DNA of 64,000 bases, from NCBI GenBank assembly GCA_001636815.1, contig AZHD01000006.1:1313704-1377703 (forward strand), given 5' to 3'. The notes under the pieces are model-generated. The model ran no database searches. It worked only from the letters and a program-made list of their open reading frames with translations, and was not told the origin of the DNA. Made by a program: the position numbers and the translations under genes. This DNA comes from Niveomyces insectorum RCEF 264. Lineage: Eukaryota > Ascomycota > Sordariomycetes > Hypocreales > Cordycipitaceae. This document shows, one piece after another, positions 11,930 through 22,809 of this stretch. Numbering within the stretch: position 1 is the stretch's first letter; each line of letters begins with the position of its first letter.

Positions 11930-14787
11930 AACTTTATAAAGGTACCGCGTATATTCTTTTTTAATCTTTAAAAATATTAATACGTCGTCGATATAAACGA
12001 TATACGTAACGTTAATTAAACCTTTAAGGGCGATATAGATATAATATTAAAATATAACCGGGGCGTTAATTAAACTAAAAGGTAATATTAAATATTTAAA
12101 ATAACTGTACCGCGTACAAAACGCCGTTTTTTATTTATCGCCGCTTTTAATACGAATCCGATAATAAATATTTTTAATATTTAACTTAAAAAAGAATTAT
12201 ATATTATTTATTCGGTTTAGAATCTTCGAAATTAACGGTAAAGCGTACCGGTTTTTTACGGTAACTTAATTAAGTCTTCGATAATTTATATATAAACGGA
12301 GAGTCCCGTCCTTTTTTAATATAAATAGAATTAAAGCCTTTATAAAGCTTTTAAACGGTTTAATACGACCGTTCGTTAAGTTTTTATTAATATACCGCCT
12401 AAGTTTCGATAGTTTTTGCTTTAAGAGTAAATAAATAAAACCGTACGGCGGTTAACTTTCCTTTATTAAATTAATAATATAGTTGGTCTCCTTTTACGCT
12501 AGAAGTATAACCGCTTTAAACGTATCGAATATATTTTAAAATTTTTATAATTTTAAAAGAAGCTCGACTTTTTAATAACTTTCCGCCGCCTTGTCGTCAG
12601 AGAGGAGATTATCTTTTTTATTTAACTTTAGTCCCCGAGGCGGTATCGTATAAACGAGTACCGTAAATACTATAACTTTATTACGGGTAGTTTTTACAAA
12701 ATTTTTAGCGGATTTAATTTATAACTTTTAGTTATTATAAATAAAGCGTTACGGTATTCATATAGAAATATCGATATTAAAGGCGTTAAGCCCGGTTATT
12801 ATTAATAAGGCTAAGTTAATACTTAATACCTTTAGCCGATTAACCGTAATATATTAACGAGTCGTTTTTTTTAACCGACTATAAAAATTTATTAAAGTAA
12901 ACGAAACCTTTTATACGTTATATAATTCTATTATATATAAGTTAATAAATTCAAAAATTATATTAAAATATTTAACTTTATAAAGTTATATACGTTTAAC
13001 GAATTAAATATTAACAATATTTATTTCCGTTTCCGTATCGAGATTAATTATCGATTTAACGTCAGCTTACGCGTAATATATTATCATAATATAACGTCGG
13101 GTCCTAATTTTAATATAAAACTCTTCGCTTATAAAATTAAAACGAAGGCCGTTTAATTTTTTAACGGTAAAGTTAACTTTCGAACCTTTACCGTTATACT
13201 TTATACTTTAAAATTACTTTAATAATTATTTACGTAATACCCCCCTTTATAATATTTATAATACGTTACTTTTAACGTTAATCTATCCGTAAGCCTTACG
13301 TTATTAATTCGCCGGGGAGGCCGGTGGCCGCTTTTTAACTTCCGTTAATAACTCTTTTAATAACAACGATTTACCTTATACGGAAAAAAAGCTTTAAAGT
13401 CTCTATTTTTGTCGGGCCGCGATTAAAAAAATCCTTTTAATTAAATCCTTCCTTTAAACTAAAGATAAAAATTCTCGGCTTTAATAACTACCTCTTAAAG
13501 CGACGCCGACTTAATATCGATTAACGCGTTAAGGGATCTTCGGACTAATTTTATAAGCTCTAAGAAAAAGGTCTCTTTTCGAAAACTTTTTATTAACGGA
13601 TTTATTTATACCTTTAATAATTTAAAGTAATTAAAAAGTTAAATAAAGTTTAACCGTACCGTTAATAAGCTTTTTTATATATTTTATAAATTTATAAATT
13701 TAAATCGTTTACCGTAAATTTTAAAGTATTCGTTTATTTTTTAAACTTTATTTAAAAGGTTTTGGTTTAATTACGCTTTTTTTACGTTTCAAATAATATA
13801 ACGTATTATTATTAATATTTTTATAACGCTTATTTTATATTAATATATATAATAACTATTTTACGTTTCTTTAAAATATACATTTATAACGTAACGTCGA
13901 ATAATACTTTTAATTTTTTAATTTAAAATTTTTATCTTAAAATATAAACTTTAATATTAATTTAACGAACTTAAATTTAATATCGTAACTTTTTTTATTA
14001 AATTCATCTATATCGAAAGTAGACGGCGTAAACGTAATAACCGTTCACCGAGTTACCTCTCCGTTTAAAAAAAGTACCGTTTATAACTTACGGACGATTA
14101 AACGGCGTAACCGATCTTTACGACGGGCGGTTATAAATTAAGCTATAAGCTTTTATTTTTCTTCGTCTTTAAAAACTGAGGCGGCCGTCGGCTTATCTTC
14201 GTTCTCCGTTAATTTTAAAACGTAATATTTATCTTCGACCGCCGCTTTTATTACGTCGTTTTCGTTTTCCGCGTTTTTCGAGGGATTTAAAGTCGTAACC
14301 GTAATTATACCCGCCGTTTAATCGAAGGCTTTTTCCGTTTTTAGTACTTTTATTACTACCCGCGATATAGCGTACGTAACGCGCTTTTAGGTCGTAAAAC
14401 TTTTATTAATTATTTTGACTAAGTACTTTGTAGATAAAAGACTTAAAATTATAATAAAGGTTAATAAAGTAAGTAGTCGATAACGTAGCGAATACGTTAC
14501 GTTAATAGTACGTATATAAGGGCAAAGATAGGTTTATATTTATAATAAGACTAAGTTTTATCTCCTTTTTAATTTGTACAAAAAAAGGGGTAATTAAATA
14601 AATATTTTATATATATAGTACGCTAGGCCCGGTATTATTATAATACGGGCTTTAAGCCCTAGCCTCGGATACGTTTCGTTATTCGGCCTATTATATAGGC
14701 TATTACGTATAAACGTCTTTACGGTACGCTTACGGCTCGTTAGCGGCTTACCGTCGACTATATATATACGTATTAAGAGTTATAATA
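11930..14787 (-). mobile_element. Family-1 gypsy element, minus strand, 3'-truncated (copy C)
   Basis: The 5' LTR is at 14787-14450 on the minus strand. Just inside it the leader and the gag start of copy A are recognisable (the RVT-AT-R region near 14360). RT motifs lie at about 12350-11940, including RIRIKSGDK, KTAFCTRY, LINAPVIF and the YIDD box at 11984-11995. Similarity to copy A stops shortly after YIDD, near 11930, where the Copia integrase begins, so RNase H, integrase, chromodomain and the 3' LTR are lost. RIP is severe (almost no CpA/TpG). Confidence 0.85.
14450..14787 (-). repeat. 5' LTR of copy C
   Basis: 338 bp, inverted relative to the other three family-1 LTRs. On the plus strand it ends GTTATAATA at 14779-14787, the complement of the TGTTATAAC start. 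Its internal end at 14450 abuts the leader complement ACTTAAAAT. Confidence 0.85.
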
Positions 14788-17760
14788 AAAAGGACGTATT
14801 TATTTTAACTTTAAGAAGTTTCGTTAAATTATAATAACGTAAAAACGGTACGTATAAAAAAGAGTCGTATAACTTTTGAAAAACTTACTTTTTTAACGGG
14901 TTTATAAAAGTATTATTAAGTTTTTTATTATTTTTTAATCCGACTAGTTAATCAATTAATAGCCGCGCCTTTTAAATATAATAATAAATAAACCGTCGGT
15001 AAAAGTTATAAAAACCGAAAAATACTTATATATTATAAAAAGTAATAAGTATCTTTTATTCTGAAATTATTTTAACCCGTTTAAGATTTATAGTAACTTC
15101 TTCGAAAATTAAAACAAATCTTAAAAACTCGATCTTTTTACGGTAAAATTAACACTTTCTTTTATTTATAAATAACTTTACCTCTTTTAAACAGTTAATA
15201 ACTTATTGTAAATAGTTTATATATTTATCTTTTAATTTAAAAAAAAGAAGTACGTCGTTAAAGTACGCGATATAAAAAACTTTTAGGAGTCTTTAAAGAG
15301 TTTAATAAATATAGCTTTAAAAAGTCGTTAAAGCGTTAATTAATTTAAACGGTAAAACTAAATACTCGTAATAATTATAATAAGTATAAAACGTTATCTT
15401 TTATTTATCTTCTTTTTAAATATAAATACGGTGGTAAATATTCTTAATATTAATCTTAAAAAAAACTTTAAATCCTTAAATTTTATTTAAAATTTTAAAG
15501 ATTGAAGGGAGAGGATATTAGTTTTTTACCGTAATTTTATTAAGACTCTAGTAATTTATATAAAGTCGAAAGGGGTTATCTTTTTTTAGGATAAATAAAA
15601 TAAAAACCTTAATTAAGTTTTTAAACTTTTGGATTTAACCCTTTTTCTATACTTTTAAAAGGTATTTTTAAAGAGCTTTAAGCTCGCGCGGTAAAAGTAA
15701 ATAAATAATACTATATAACGGCTAAGTATTTAAAATAAGTTTAATTGTATAGTTTACTCCTTAGTATAAAAGGAGAAATGTTACGCTTTTAAATAAAAAT
15801 ACGTCTTTAAAATCTTAAAGTTTAATAAAGATCCCGTCGAAATCCGTCGAGGGTTTAAAGTTATTCGTTTTATTAATCGTTTTGTCTTTGTTTAATAACG
15901 TTAAATACTCGATTATTATTAACGTAAAGAGTATAATAGTATTAAACGTATATTTAACGAATCTTTGTAGAGTATTAATACGAATCTTATTAATATCTAG
16001 CTTATACGCTTATCTTTGTATACCTATATAAAGTGAAATATTATAATCGATTAACGTAGGTATTTTTAATAGAATCGGATAATCTTCCGGTACGCGGTTT
16101 ACTTTAACGTAAATCCGGGAAAACTTTTAGAAGGCCCCGTAGCTATCGGTAAAGATTAAAAGGACCCGGAATATCTTACGTCCTTTAACTTATTAATTAC
16201 TAATAGCCCGGAGTTTTAAAATAATTTTATAGACTTTTTAAAACTTTTACTTTCGAGTAAAGGTAGTAAAAACGGCGTCGATTTTACCGTTACTATTTAA
16301 GTCTATAAATACTCTTTAATAACTAAAAGTATTAAAATAGCCGTAAATAAAAAATAATCACTTTATAAAAATTATAAACGGGTTTAGGTTAAAACTATTT
16401 AACCCGCTTTAACTTTTCTATTTTTTATATTTATTTTTATATACTCTTTAACCGATTAAATAACCGTTAATCTTCTAGCCGCTTTTTTAAATAAACGTTT
16501 AAATAATAACCCTATTTTTAATAGTAGAAGTAAGTTACTATTTAAAGGCTTAAAAGTCGTTTTAATATTTCCGTAAATAGTCTTTCGAACCTTAAAGACT
16601 ACTAATTTAAGCTTTAAAAGTTTTTAAAAAAATGGGGTTACGTCCTTCACTGTTTAAATAATTATTTTTCGTTATAACTATTAAAAAAACTTTTTTTAAG
16701 GGCAGTCTTTTTATACCTTACGCGTCGATTCGTTTTATTTTTAAATTTTCTCTACGCGTTATAAAACTTTAATCCGAGGGGAATCCGAGGTGAATCCGTT
16801 TAAAACTAAGTTATATTAAGTCTTTTTAAATAACTTTAAAAAGAAACGGGTATAAGTAAACCATAACGGAAACGTATTAATTTTCTTCCCGAAAAAAAAT
16901 ATAATATAATATTATACTTTATCGGGGATTACTCTTAATTTTACCTAGCTTTAAAATACCGAGATATTATAATAAAGTAAATATCTCCCGATTTTAAAGT
17001 TAGAGTAGTTAATTAAATCTTAAACGTTACTTATAACTTAATTATTATTATTTATTTGTTTAATTTTAACGCCTTTATGTATTATTTTTATTATATCGAG
17101 TACGGAGCCTTTCTTAAACTTAATACTATTAAAATCTATTATCTTTTTAAGCCGAATTTCCGTAAAATAACTTTAAATAATCGAATTAACGCCGCCTTTT
17201 AATCGTCCCGTTATTAAAAGGTATAGTCTTTTTAATATTTTTTCGGGCGACGGTAGAATAACGCCTTTTCCTTTATCGCGTTATAATTCTCTTTTCTCGT
17301 TTAAAGAGAACTCGTTATCCGAGTTTTCGTTAAAATTATCTTTAAAGTCGTCTTCTTTTAATGGTATAACCGTTCTTTAAAACACTTTCGTTTTTTAAGG
17401 CTCGTTTATTATATTAAACTCGGGGGGTTTCTTATCAGATTCCGAGTCGAATTTCGAGCTCCTTTATTTAACGTCGTACTACTTTTAACTAGGTTAATTA
17501 TTATACCCGTACGTTTTCCCCTTCGAGTTAAGTTTTAACAGAAAATATTAAAGGTAGTACGTTATTTATTATAAATATAAATACGTCGCCCCCTTCCGTA
17601 ACGGTTACTATAACGTTAAACAGTTAAAACGGTTTAACATTTACGGTTTCTACCGGGATAGGAGCGCTTTTAACGGAGGTTTGTCTTTTACGTTTCCCTT
17701 CGATTAAAAAGTTATACTTTTAAAATTTCTTATAGGTACTTAGTTAAAAGTTAAAATTAT
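14788..17760 (-). mobile_element. Second gypsy family, minus strand, truncated (copy D)
   Basis: On the minus strand the region from about 15480 to 15230 reads like a gypsy RT: IKNIYHRIYI, ITFYTYYNYYEYLVLPF, then IAYFNDVLLFF with the YxDD box degraded to YFND (15254-15265). Gag-like, Glu/Lys-rich sequence lies higher up, about 17460-17000. The RNase H/integrase end is cut off by copy C at 14788. Extreme AT content and dense stop codons show heavy RIP. Outer limits are approximate. Confidence 0.7.
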
Positions 17761-17820
17761 TACAAGGTTTAATAAGTAAAGGTAAGATGATATAAAAATA
17801 TAACCTAAATTTAAATCATA

Positions 17821-17855
17821 AAGGGTAAGTGTTATTAAGACTAACTCTTACCCTT
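17821..17855. repeat. Inverted repeat at the centre of the head-to-head gypsy pair
   Basis: AAGGGTAAG at 17821-17829 is complementary to CTTACCCTT at 17847-17855, giving a 9-bp stem around 17 bases, followed by a T run. It falls between the minus-strand copy D and the plus-strand copy D', where LTR ends would be expected. Confidence 0.5.
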
Positions 17856-19130
17856 TTTTTATTTTATAAAAGTGGGCGGTGCCCGGTATATATAATAAGA
17901 ATAGTTATAAACTTTAGGTAAATTCTACCTTAAGTCCGATCCCCACTTCTTTATCCTAGGCCGCGGGGTAATCCGTGGGGTTTCTTATAGGAATAACTTT
18001 TATCTATAATATAACGAAAGTTTTATAACTTTAAAGCGCGTTACGCGCGCCGTATCGCGGGTAGCGATAAGAGCGATAAAAGCGAAAAAGGCTTATTATT
18101 ACGGATAAAGGTGTTATAGTCGGTGTAAGGGTTTACTAACTAAGTTAATAACCTAAAAAGATTATTAATTTTAACACTACGTATTAAGGTTCCCTTATAT
18201 TAATATATATAATACACGGTATACCGCGGGTGTTAACCTCTCCGTAATACGAAGATAATAAGTCGAATAACGAAACGGACGATTTTAACGCTTTAATAAA
18301 TTCTAACAGGATTTTTATTAAACTTTAAGATTTTAAGAACGTATTTTTATTTAAAGGCGTAACGTTACTTTTTTTTATATCGAAGAGTAAATTAAAAAAT
18401 TAAACTTATTTTAAGTATTTAACCGCCGTATAATATTTTTTATCCGCTTTCGCCGGGTAAACTTAAAGCTTTTTAAGAATACTTTTTAAAAATACGGGAA
18501 AAGGGTTAAATTCGAGAGTTTAAAAGCCTAGTTAAGGCTTTTATTCTATTTATACTAAAGAAAGATAACTTTTTTTAACTTATATAAATTACCGGAGTTT
18601 TAACCGAATTACGGTAAAAAACCGGTATTCTTTTTTTTGATTTTTAAGATTTTAAATAAAATTTAAAGGTTTAAAGTTTTTTCAAAGATCGATGTTAAAG
18701 ATACCTATTACCGTATTCGTATTTAAAAAAAAGACAAATAAAAGATAACGTTCTATATTTGTTATAATTATTATAAGTATTTAATCTTATTAAATTAATT
18801 AACACTTTAATAACTTTTTAAAGTTATATCTACTAAACTCTTTACGGACTTTTTAACGTTTTTTATATTACGTACCTTAACGATATACTTATTTTCTTTA
18901 AGTTAAAAAATAAATATATAAATTATTTACGATAAGTTTTTAACCGTTTAAAAAAGGCGGAGTTATTCGTAAACAAAGGAAAGTACTAATTTTACTGTAA
19001 AGAGATCGAGTTTTTAAGATTCGTTTTAACTTTTAAAAAAGTCCTTATAAATCTTAAGTAGGTTAAAATAATTTTGAAATAAAAGATACTTATTACCTTT
19101 TATAATATATAATAATATCACTAGAGTTAT
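17830..19130 (+). mobile_element. Second gypsy family, plus strand, truncated (copy D')
   Basis: A plus-strand RT at about 18680-19060 (SKIDVKDTYYRIRI, then YLNDILIFFKLKNKY with YLND at 18873-18884) aligns base for base with the inverted RT of copy D near 15230-15480, so both belong to one family. A short LTR-like segment may span 17830-17998 (TGTTATT start, AATAAC near the end). A gag-start-like segment near 18035-18070 (GCGCGTTACGCGCGCC) resembles that of family 1. Similarity to pol fades near 19130, before the tandem repeats. Stops are dense. Confidence 0.65.
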
Positions 19131-19171
19131 AGAGTTAAATCTTATAAAGAAACTACTTAAAATTACTATAT

Positions 19172-19269
19172 AAACTACGGTCTAACCCGAGTCTAATATT
19201 AAACTACGTTTTAACCTGAGTTAAATATTAAACCGCGCTTTAATCCGAGTTTAATATTAAACTACGGTT
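19172..19269 (+). repeat. 29-bp tandem repeat, three full units plus a partial
   Basis: Units beginning AAACTACGG / AAACTACGT / AAACCGCGC and ending TAATATT or AAATATT repeat exactly every 29 bases (19172-19258), with a fourth partial unit to 19269. Differences between units are mostly C/T or G/A, as RIP would make. Confidence 0.85.
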
Positions 19270-19336
19270 TATAAAGCGAAAGTAAGTAAAAGGAGTAAAA
19301 TAAATAGTAAATAAAAATAAAAATAAAATAAACGTA

Positions 19337-19507
19337 TTACGGAGGGAAAAGTAGAAAACGAGGATAGAGTTAACACGTTACGTAAAGAAAAGTAAAAAAA
19401 AAAGGATAAAGTTAATATATCGCGTAAAGAGAAGTAGAAAAAAAAGGATAAAGTTAATATATTACGGAAAAAAAAGTAGAAAAAGAGGACAGAGTTAACG
19501 TATCGCG
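19337..19507 (+). repeat. About 42-bp purine-rich tandem repeat, four units
   Basis: Units start TTACGGA or TCGCGTA, continue through AAAAGTAGAA and end AGTTAA followed by TATA, CACG or CGTA; spacing is 41-43 bases. The strand is almost purely A/G apart from the TTACG/TCGCG and GTTAA blocks. Confidence 0.8.
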
Positions 19508-19803
19508 TGGTAGAAAGTAAAATGTAGAAGAGAAAAGAAATATAAAGAGAAGAATAAAAAATTTTTAGTACGAAAAGAATATTAAAATGATATATTACGT
19601 ACGCTAATATTAATACTAACTCATTTCTTTATAATACTTAACCCTTTAAAGTATTTCGCTCTTTTAGAAAAATTTAAATATTTATATCTTATTTCTTAAA
19701 GATATTCCTCAAAATATATAAATATTTTAGGTGATTTATATTTATTTAATCCGTACACCGAAAATTTATATACTATTTAATTTCTCTTTTATTTTATTAT
19801 AAA

Positions 19804-19997
19804 TTAAAAAGAAAGCTACGTTATATTATTAAACGCCCCGTAAGTGTTTAAAATACTCTACGTAATAAAATTTATAAACTAAAAAGTAAGTAACGTAATA
19901 TTATTAAACGCTCGTAAGCGTTAAAAATACTCCTTACGTAATAAAATACTCTCCGTATAATAAATATTATAGACTATAAAGAAAGTAACGTATTATT
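19804..19997 (+). repeat. 75-95-bp imperfect tandem repeats ending at the host junction
   Basis: Two copies of a TAAACGC...GTAAG...GTTTAAAATACTC unit (near 19830 and 19905) are preceded by AAAGAAAGCTACG and AAAGTAAGTAACG; a third start (AAAGAAAGTAACG at about 19979) is cut short at 19997. Each contains a small hairpin such as AAACGCTCGTAAGCGTT. Immediately after, composition changes to GC-rich host DNA. Confidence 0.65.
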
Positions 19998-20311
19998 TTG
20001 CGGGTCGGCCACGGCGCCGTACCACCACAACAACCACACCACTACTACGACGGACCCAATCAAGTCGTCTTTGCGGCCGAAAGGCACGCCTACACGTGGC
20101 CGACGCGGTGCGACTTCGTGCACGTCTCGGGCGAGCACTGTACACGGACATGCTGTTTGAGCGCAGCGGCAACTTTCGGAGCTACGGGCGGGCGCGGTTC
20201 CGTGTCGGCGCCGACGGGCGGCGGGCGCACACGCTCGTGGTCGAGTGTTGGAACGCCGACGACGACACGGTCGAGGGGGTCATTCCGTTTGAACGGGTCG
20301 CGGACGAGTAG
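19998..20311 (+). pseudogene. 3' remnant of an unrecognised host gene at the RIP-block boundary
   Basis: GC-rich coding-like sequence begins abruptly at 19998. One frame reads GHGAVPPQQPHHYYDGPNQ and continues to about 20140; a second frame reads YTDMLFERSGNFRSYGRARF and ends ...VEGVIPFERVADE at a TAG (20309-20311). The two halves look like one protein broken by a frameshift near 20090-20150, with its N-terminal part lost to the transposon block. I do not recognise the family. It could instead be a 3' exon whose upstream part lies elsewhere. No ATG suits a complete gene. Confidence 0.35.
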
Positions 20312-21472
20312 GGACAAGGGGCTCCTGTAAAAACACGAAACTGATCGTTTTGTTAGCACCAGTTCGTTGTGCTGAACGAGAACACAATAATTCAACAACA
20401 AAACAAGGCAGCGAGTCAGACTGTTGAGCTTGATTTGTAGTGTCTTGTTAAATCAACATGGTGTTTGATTTCAGTTGGCCGTTCAAGAATTCATCATACT
20501 GCTGCGTGGGTTTTGGTTGGGGTTGCAATGCTCGTGGACAAGGTAGGTACTTACAAAATGAAATTATAAAACAATTTCTCCCTGGCGTTGAAACCAAGTT
20601 TGTTGTGAAAGGAAATTTACAAAAAAAAGAGAAAAGCTTTCTTGGATGAGAAAAAGGAGGGTTTAGAACAGCTCGAAAATTTTGTGCTGTTTTTATAGGC
20701 AAACACACGTTTCTCAGAAGCAGGTGCACACCGCCTTTGTTTCTGGCAGAAGCTTAGGATGACTAATAATTTGGGAAGGTCGTCTTTCTATCTAGACCAT
20801 ATTTTACCAAGTCCCCCTTCAAAACGTGGCATTTTTTCCCTGTATTTTTTTACCGTAGTAGTAGAAGTCGGGATGGACGTGAATGGGCATTGAACTGAAA
20901 ATTCCTCACTTTCACTGCTGTTGACAAGGTTATCGCCCTTGAAGAATGGGCGGGCTTCTCATAGTGAGCGTGTCAATGACGGTTCACCGAGACAGCAAGC
21001 AAAGTAGCAAAACAACGAAGCAATCTTTTCCTATACAAACGGGATAAGGCTGTCACGGTCCCCAAGTACATGCAACTTTTTACTTTCAGAATGTTTGCCG
21101 AAAAACGGTCGCAAGTTGACGAAAAGGAGGAAATTACCCGTATCACGGGTCACGTGCCGAAAGGGACCAGCCGGTGGCCCCAGTCGACCTGGCAACTCCT
21201 GCCCAACGGGCCACACAACTCCACCCCGCTTTCGCAAGGACCCGCCAGCTTGTCCTGCGAGGGAAAACCCCGCCAAAAGGAAGCCTTGCAGAACAACAAA
21301 CAAGAGAAGAGCTCTTTTCGCATTTTGGCGCCAATTTCCTCGATCTTTTTATTCCTCTTCTCACGATCCCACCACAACAGCGACGAGCTCTTCCTTTCGC
21401 GGCCACGCCTCATAAAGAATTCAAACGCATTTTTTGCCTCTTCCACCACAAAAAACCACGAAAACCGTCAAG
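20312..21472. other. Intergenic; 5' region of NTF2
   Basis: No convincing gene. AT-moderate sequence with short homopolymer runs. The last 100 bases are C/A-rich (CCACAAAAAACCACG and similar) as in many fungal 5' leaders, ending CCGTCAAG directly before the NTF2 ATG. Overlapping open frames at about 21070-21450 on both strands lack family resemblance. Confidence 0.6.
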
Positions 21473-22299
21473 ATGGGAGGTAAGGGACAACCTCTTTGAG
21501 GACGAAGGAAAAGACGGAAAATTCTTGTTTATGCGCTGTGAAGGAGAACGGCGCAAGAAGCGCATGCGTTGTTCCTATGTTTCTCTGACAGGGATTTTCT
21601 AATGCTGACTTTCTTTTGCCGCAGACTTTCTAGCTGTCGCAGGTGCGTGTTCCTCGTTGTGCTCCAGTCGCGGTCCTGCGATGGACTGAGTGGTGCGCGA
21701 ATCAAAAAAAAAAAAAAAAATGAGGAAACAAAAAGAAGAAAACAAAAAAGAAACAAAGCGAATGCTGACAACGTTTCGGACCATCAGACCAATTCGTAAC
21801 CTTCTACTACAATGTGTTTGACACCGACCGCAAGCAGCTGCAAGCTCTCTACGTGCGTCCTCCGTCCCCGATCCCTAGATAGAGAGGCAAGAAAGAAACC
21901 GAAGAGGAGAAGAGGACGAGTAGCTGACCCAGCATTCCATCCACAGCGCGACCAGTCCATGCTGACCTTTGAGTCCGCCTCGGTCCTCGGCGCCGCCGCC
22001 ATTGTCGAGAAGCTAACGGTGAGTCTTTTTTATTTCGGGTGGGAGAGCTGTTTGTGGTTTTATTTGCCCTGCCAGCCGCTGACCAAAACGAGGCTCTTCC
22101 ATTCCAAAAAGTCAAGCACGTGGTCACCACCAATGACGCACAGCCGACCAAGGACGGCGGCGTCATCGTGCTGGTGACGGGCCAGCTGCTGGTGGACGAG
22201 GAGCAGCGACCGATGAACTTCTCCCAGACGTTCCAGCTGCTGGCGGAAGGAAATAGCTACTATGTGTACAACGACATCTTCAAGCTGATCTTTGGGTGA
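21473..22299 (+). CDS. NTF2: Nuclear transport factor 2
   Basis: Five exons join to a 122-residue protein, the usual NTF2 length (about 125): 21473-21479, 21625-21642, 21788-21852, 21947-22018 and 22093-22299. It starts MGDFLAVADQFVTFYYNVFD, continues RDQSMLTFESASVLGAAAIV and EKLTALPFQKVKHVVTTNDAQ, and ends YVYNDIFKLIFG. NTF2 is a homodimer with a cone-like fold that binds Ran-GDP and FxFG nucleoporins and carries Ran-GDP into the nucleus. All introns follow GT..AG and have CTGAC/CTAAC-like branch points near the 3' site. The first coding exon has only 7 nt and the second 18 nt, so automated models may miss the N-terminus. Assigned with high certainty. Confidence 0.93.
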
Positions 22300-22809
22300 A
22301 AAGAAAAAAAGATTTGGGGGGCAGGTGGTGCGTAGAGGAGACGGAGGGAAACGGAATGGAAAAGACGTTGTGACGGGCGGAATACCATTATAATCTCAAA
22401 AATGAACAAAGACATATCATAAAAAAAAGACAACTCATTCGCATAACCGCGTGGTATGCGGACGGGGGGAGGAGACAAAGAATCATTTCTTCCTCAGACC
22501 GTTGCCCGAAGGTGATGTGCGTTTTTTGTTTCTCTGTGTCGCATTGGTGCTGTCGAAAGAAATGATGAAATACTGCATGCTGTTCTGCTTCGATGAAACA
22601 AAACTCCTAGGCACAGCGATGCTATGAAAACAGGAAAAGGAAGCAAACCAAAGACATGCCGTCGTCTTTATTTCATTTCATGCCGAACGAATATGTACAA
22701 CTGGAAAGTACGTAAAAAAAAGAGAGAAACTCCATGATGCGTTATGTACGTACCACAAGTCTGCATGGTACAATATGCCTTGTCTCACCACCATAACATG
22801 CATACCACC
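22300..22809. other. Convergent 3' intergenic region between NTF2 and the GH47 gene
   Basis: Holds the 3' untranslated ends of two genes that point at each other. A-rich and G-rich runs follow the NTF2 stop; no gene is seen. Confidence 0.6.

Larger units (their letters stand above)
7690..11930 (-). mobile_element. Ty1/Copia retrotransposon remnant, minus strand, split by copy B
   Basis: Read on the minus strand, 11930 to 11036 carries the integrase part: a zinc-finger-like INFNALKKL segment near 11800, the RTDNSKEY motif near 11420 (RTDNGxEY in intact elements) and the YTKE...NRTL segment near 11310. The reading resumes after the inserted copy B with RT, whose YVDD box is now YIDN at 8826-8837 (ILFIYIDNILVI), and RNase H (VYLDLDYAFNLNDKKS, about 8286-8350). 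The order integrase-RT-RNase H identifies Copia. No LTR of its own was recognised; both ends look truncated. CpA/TpG are nearly gone and stops are very frequent, so it is a relic. Confidence 0.8.

Noticed and set aside
19172..19507. CRISPR-like or telomeric array
   Set aside because: Units are contiguous tandem repeats without spacers, in a fungal transposon block, and do not match telomere repeats.
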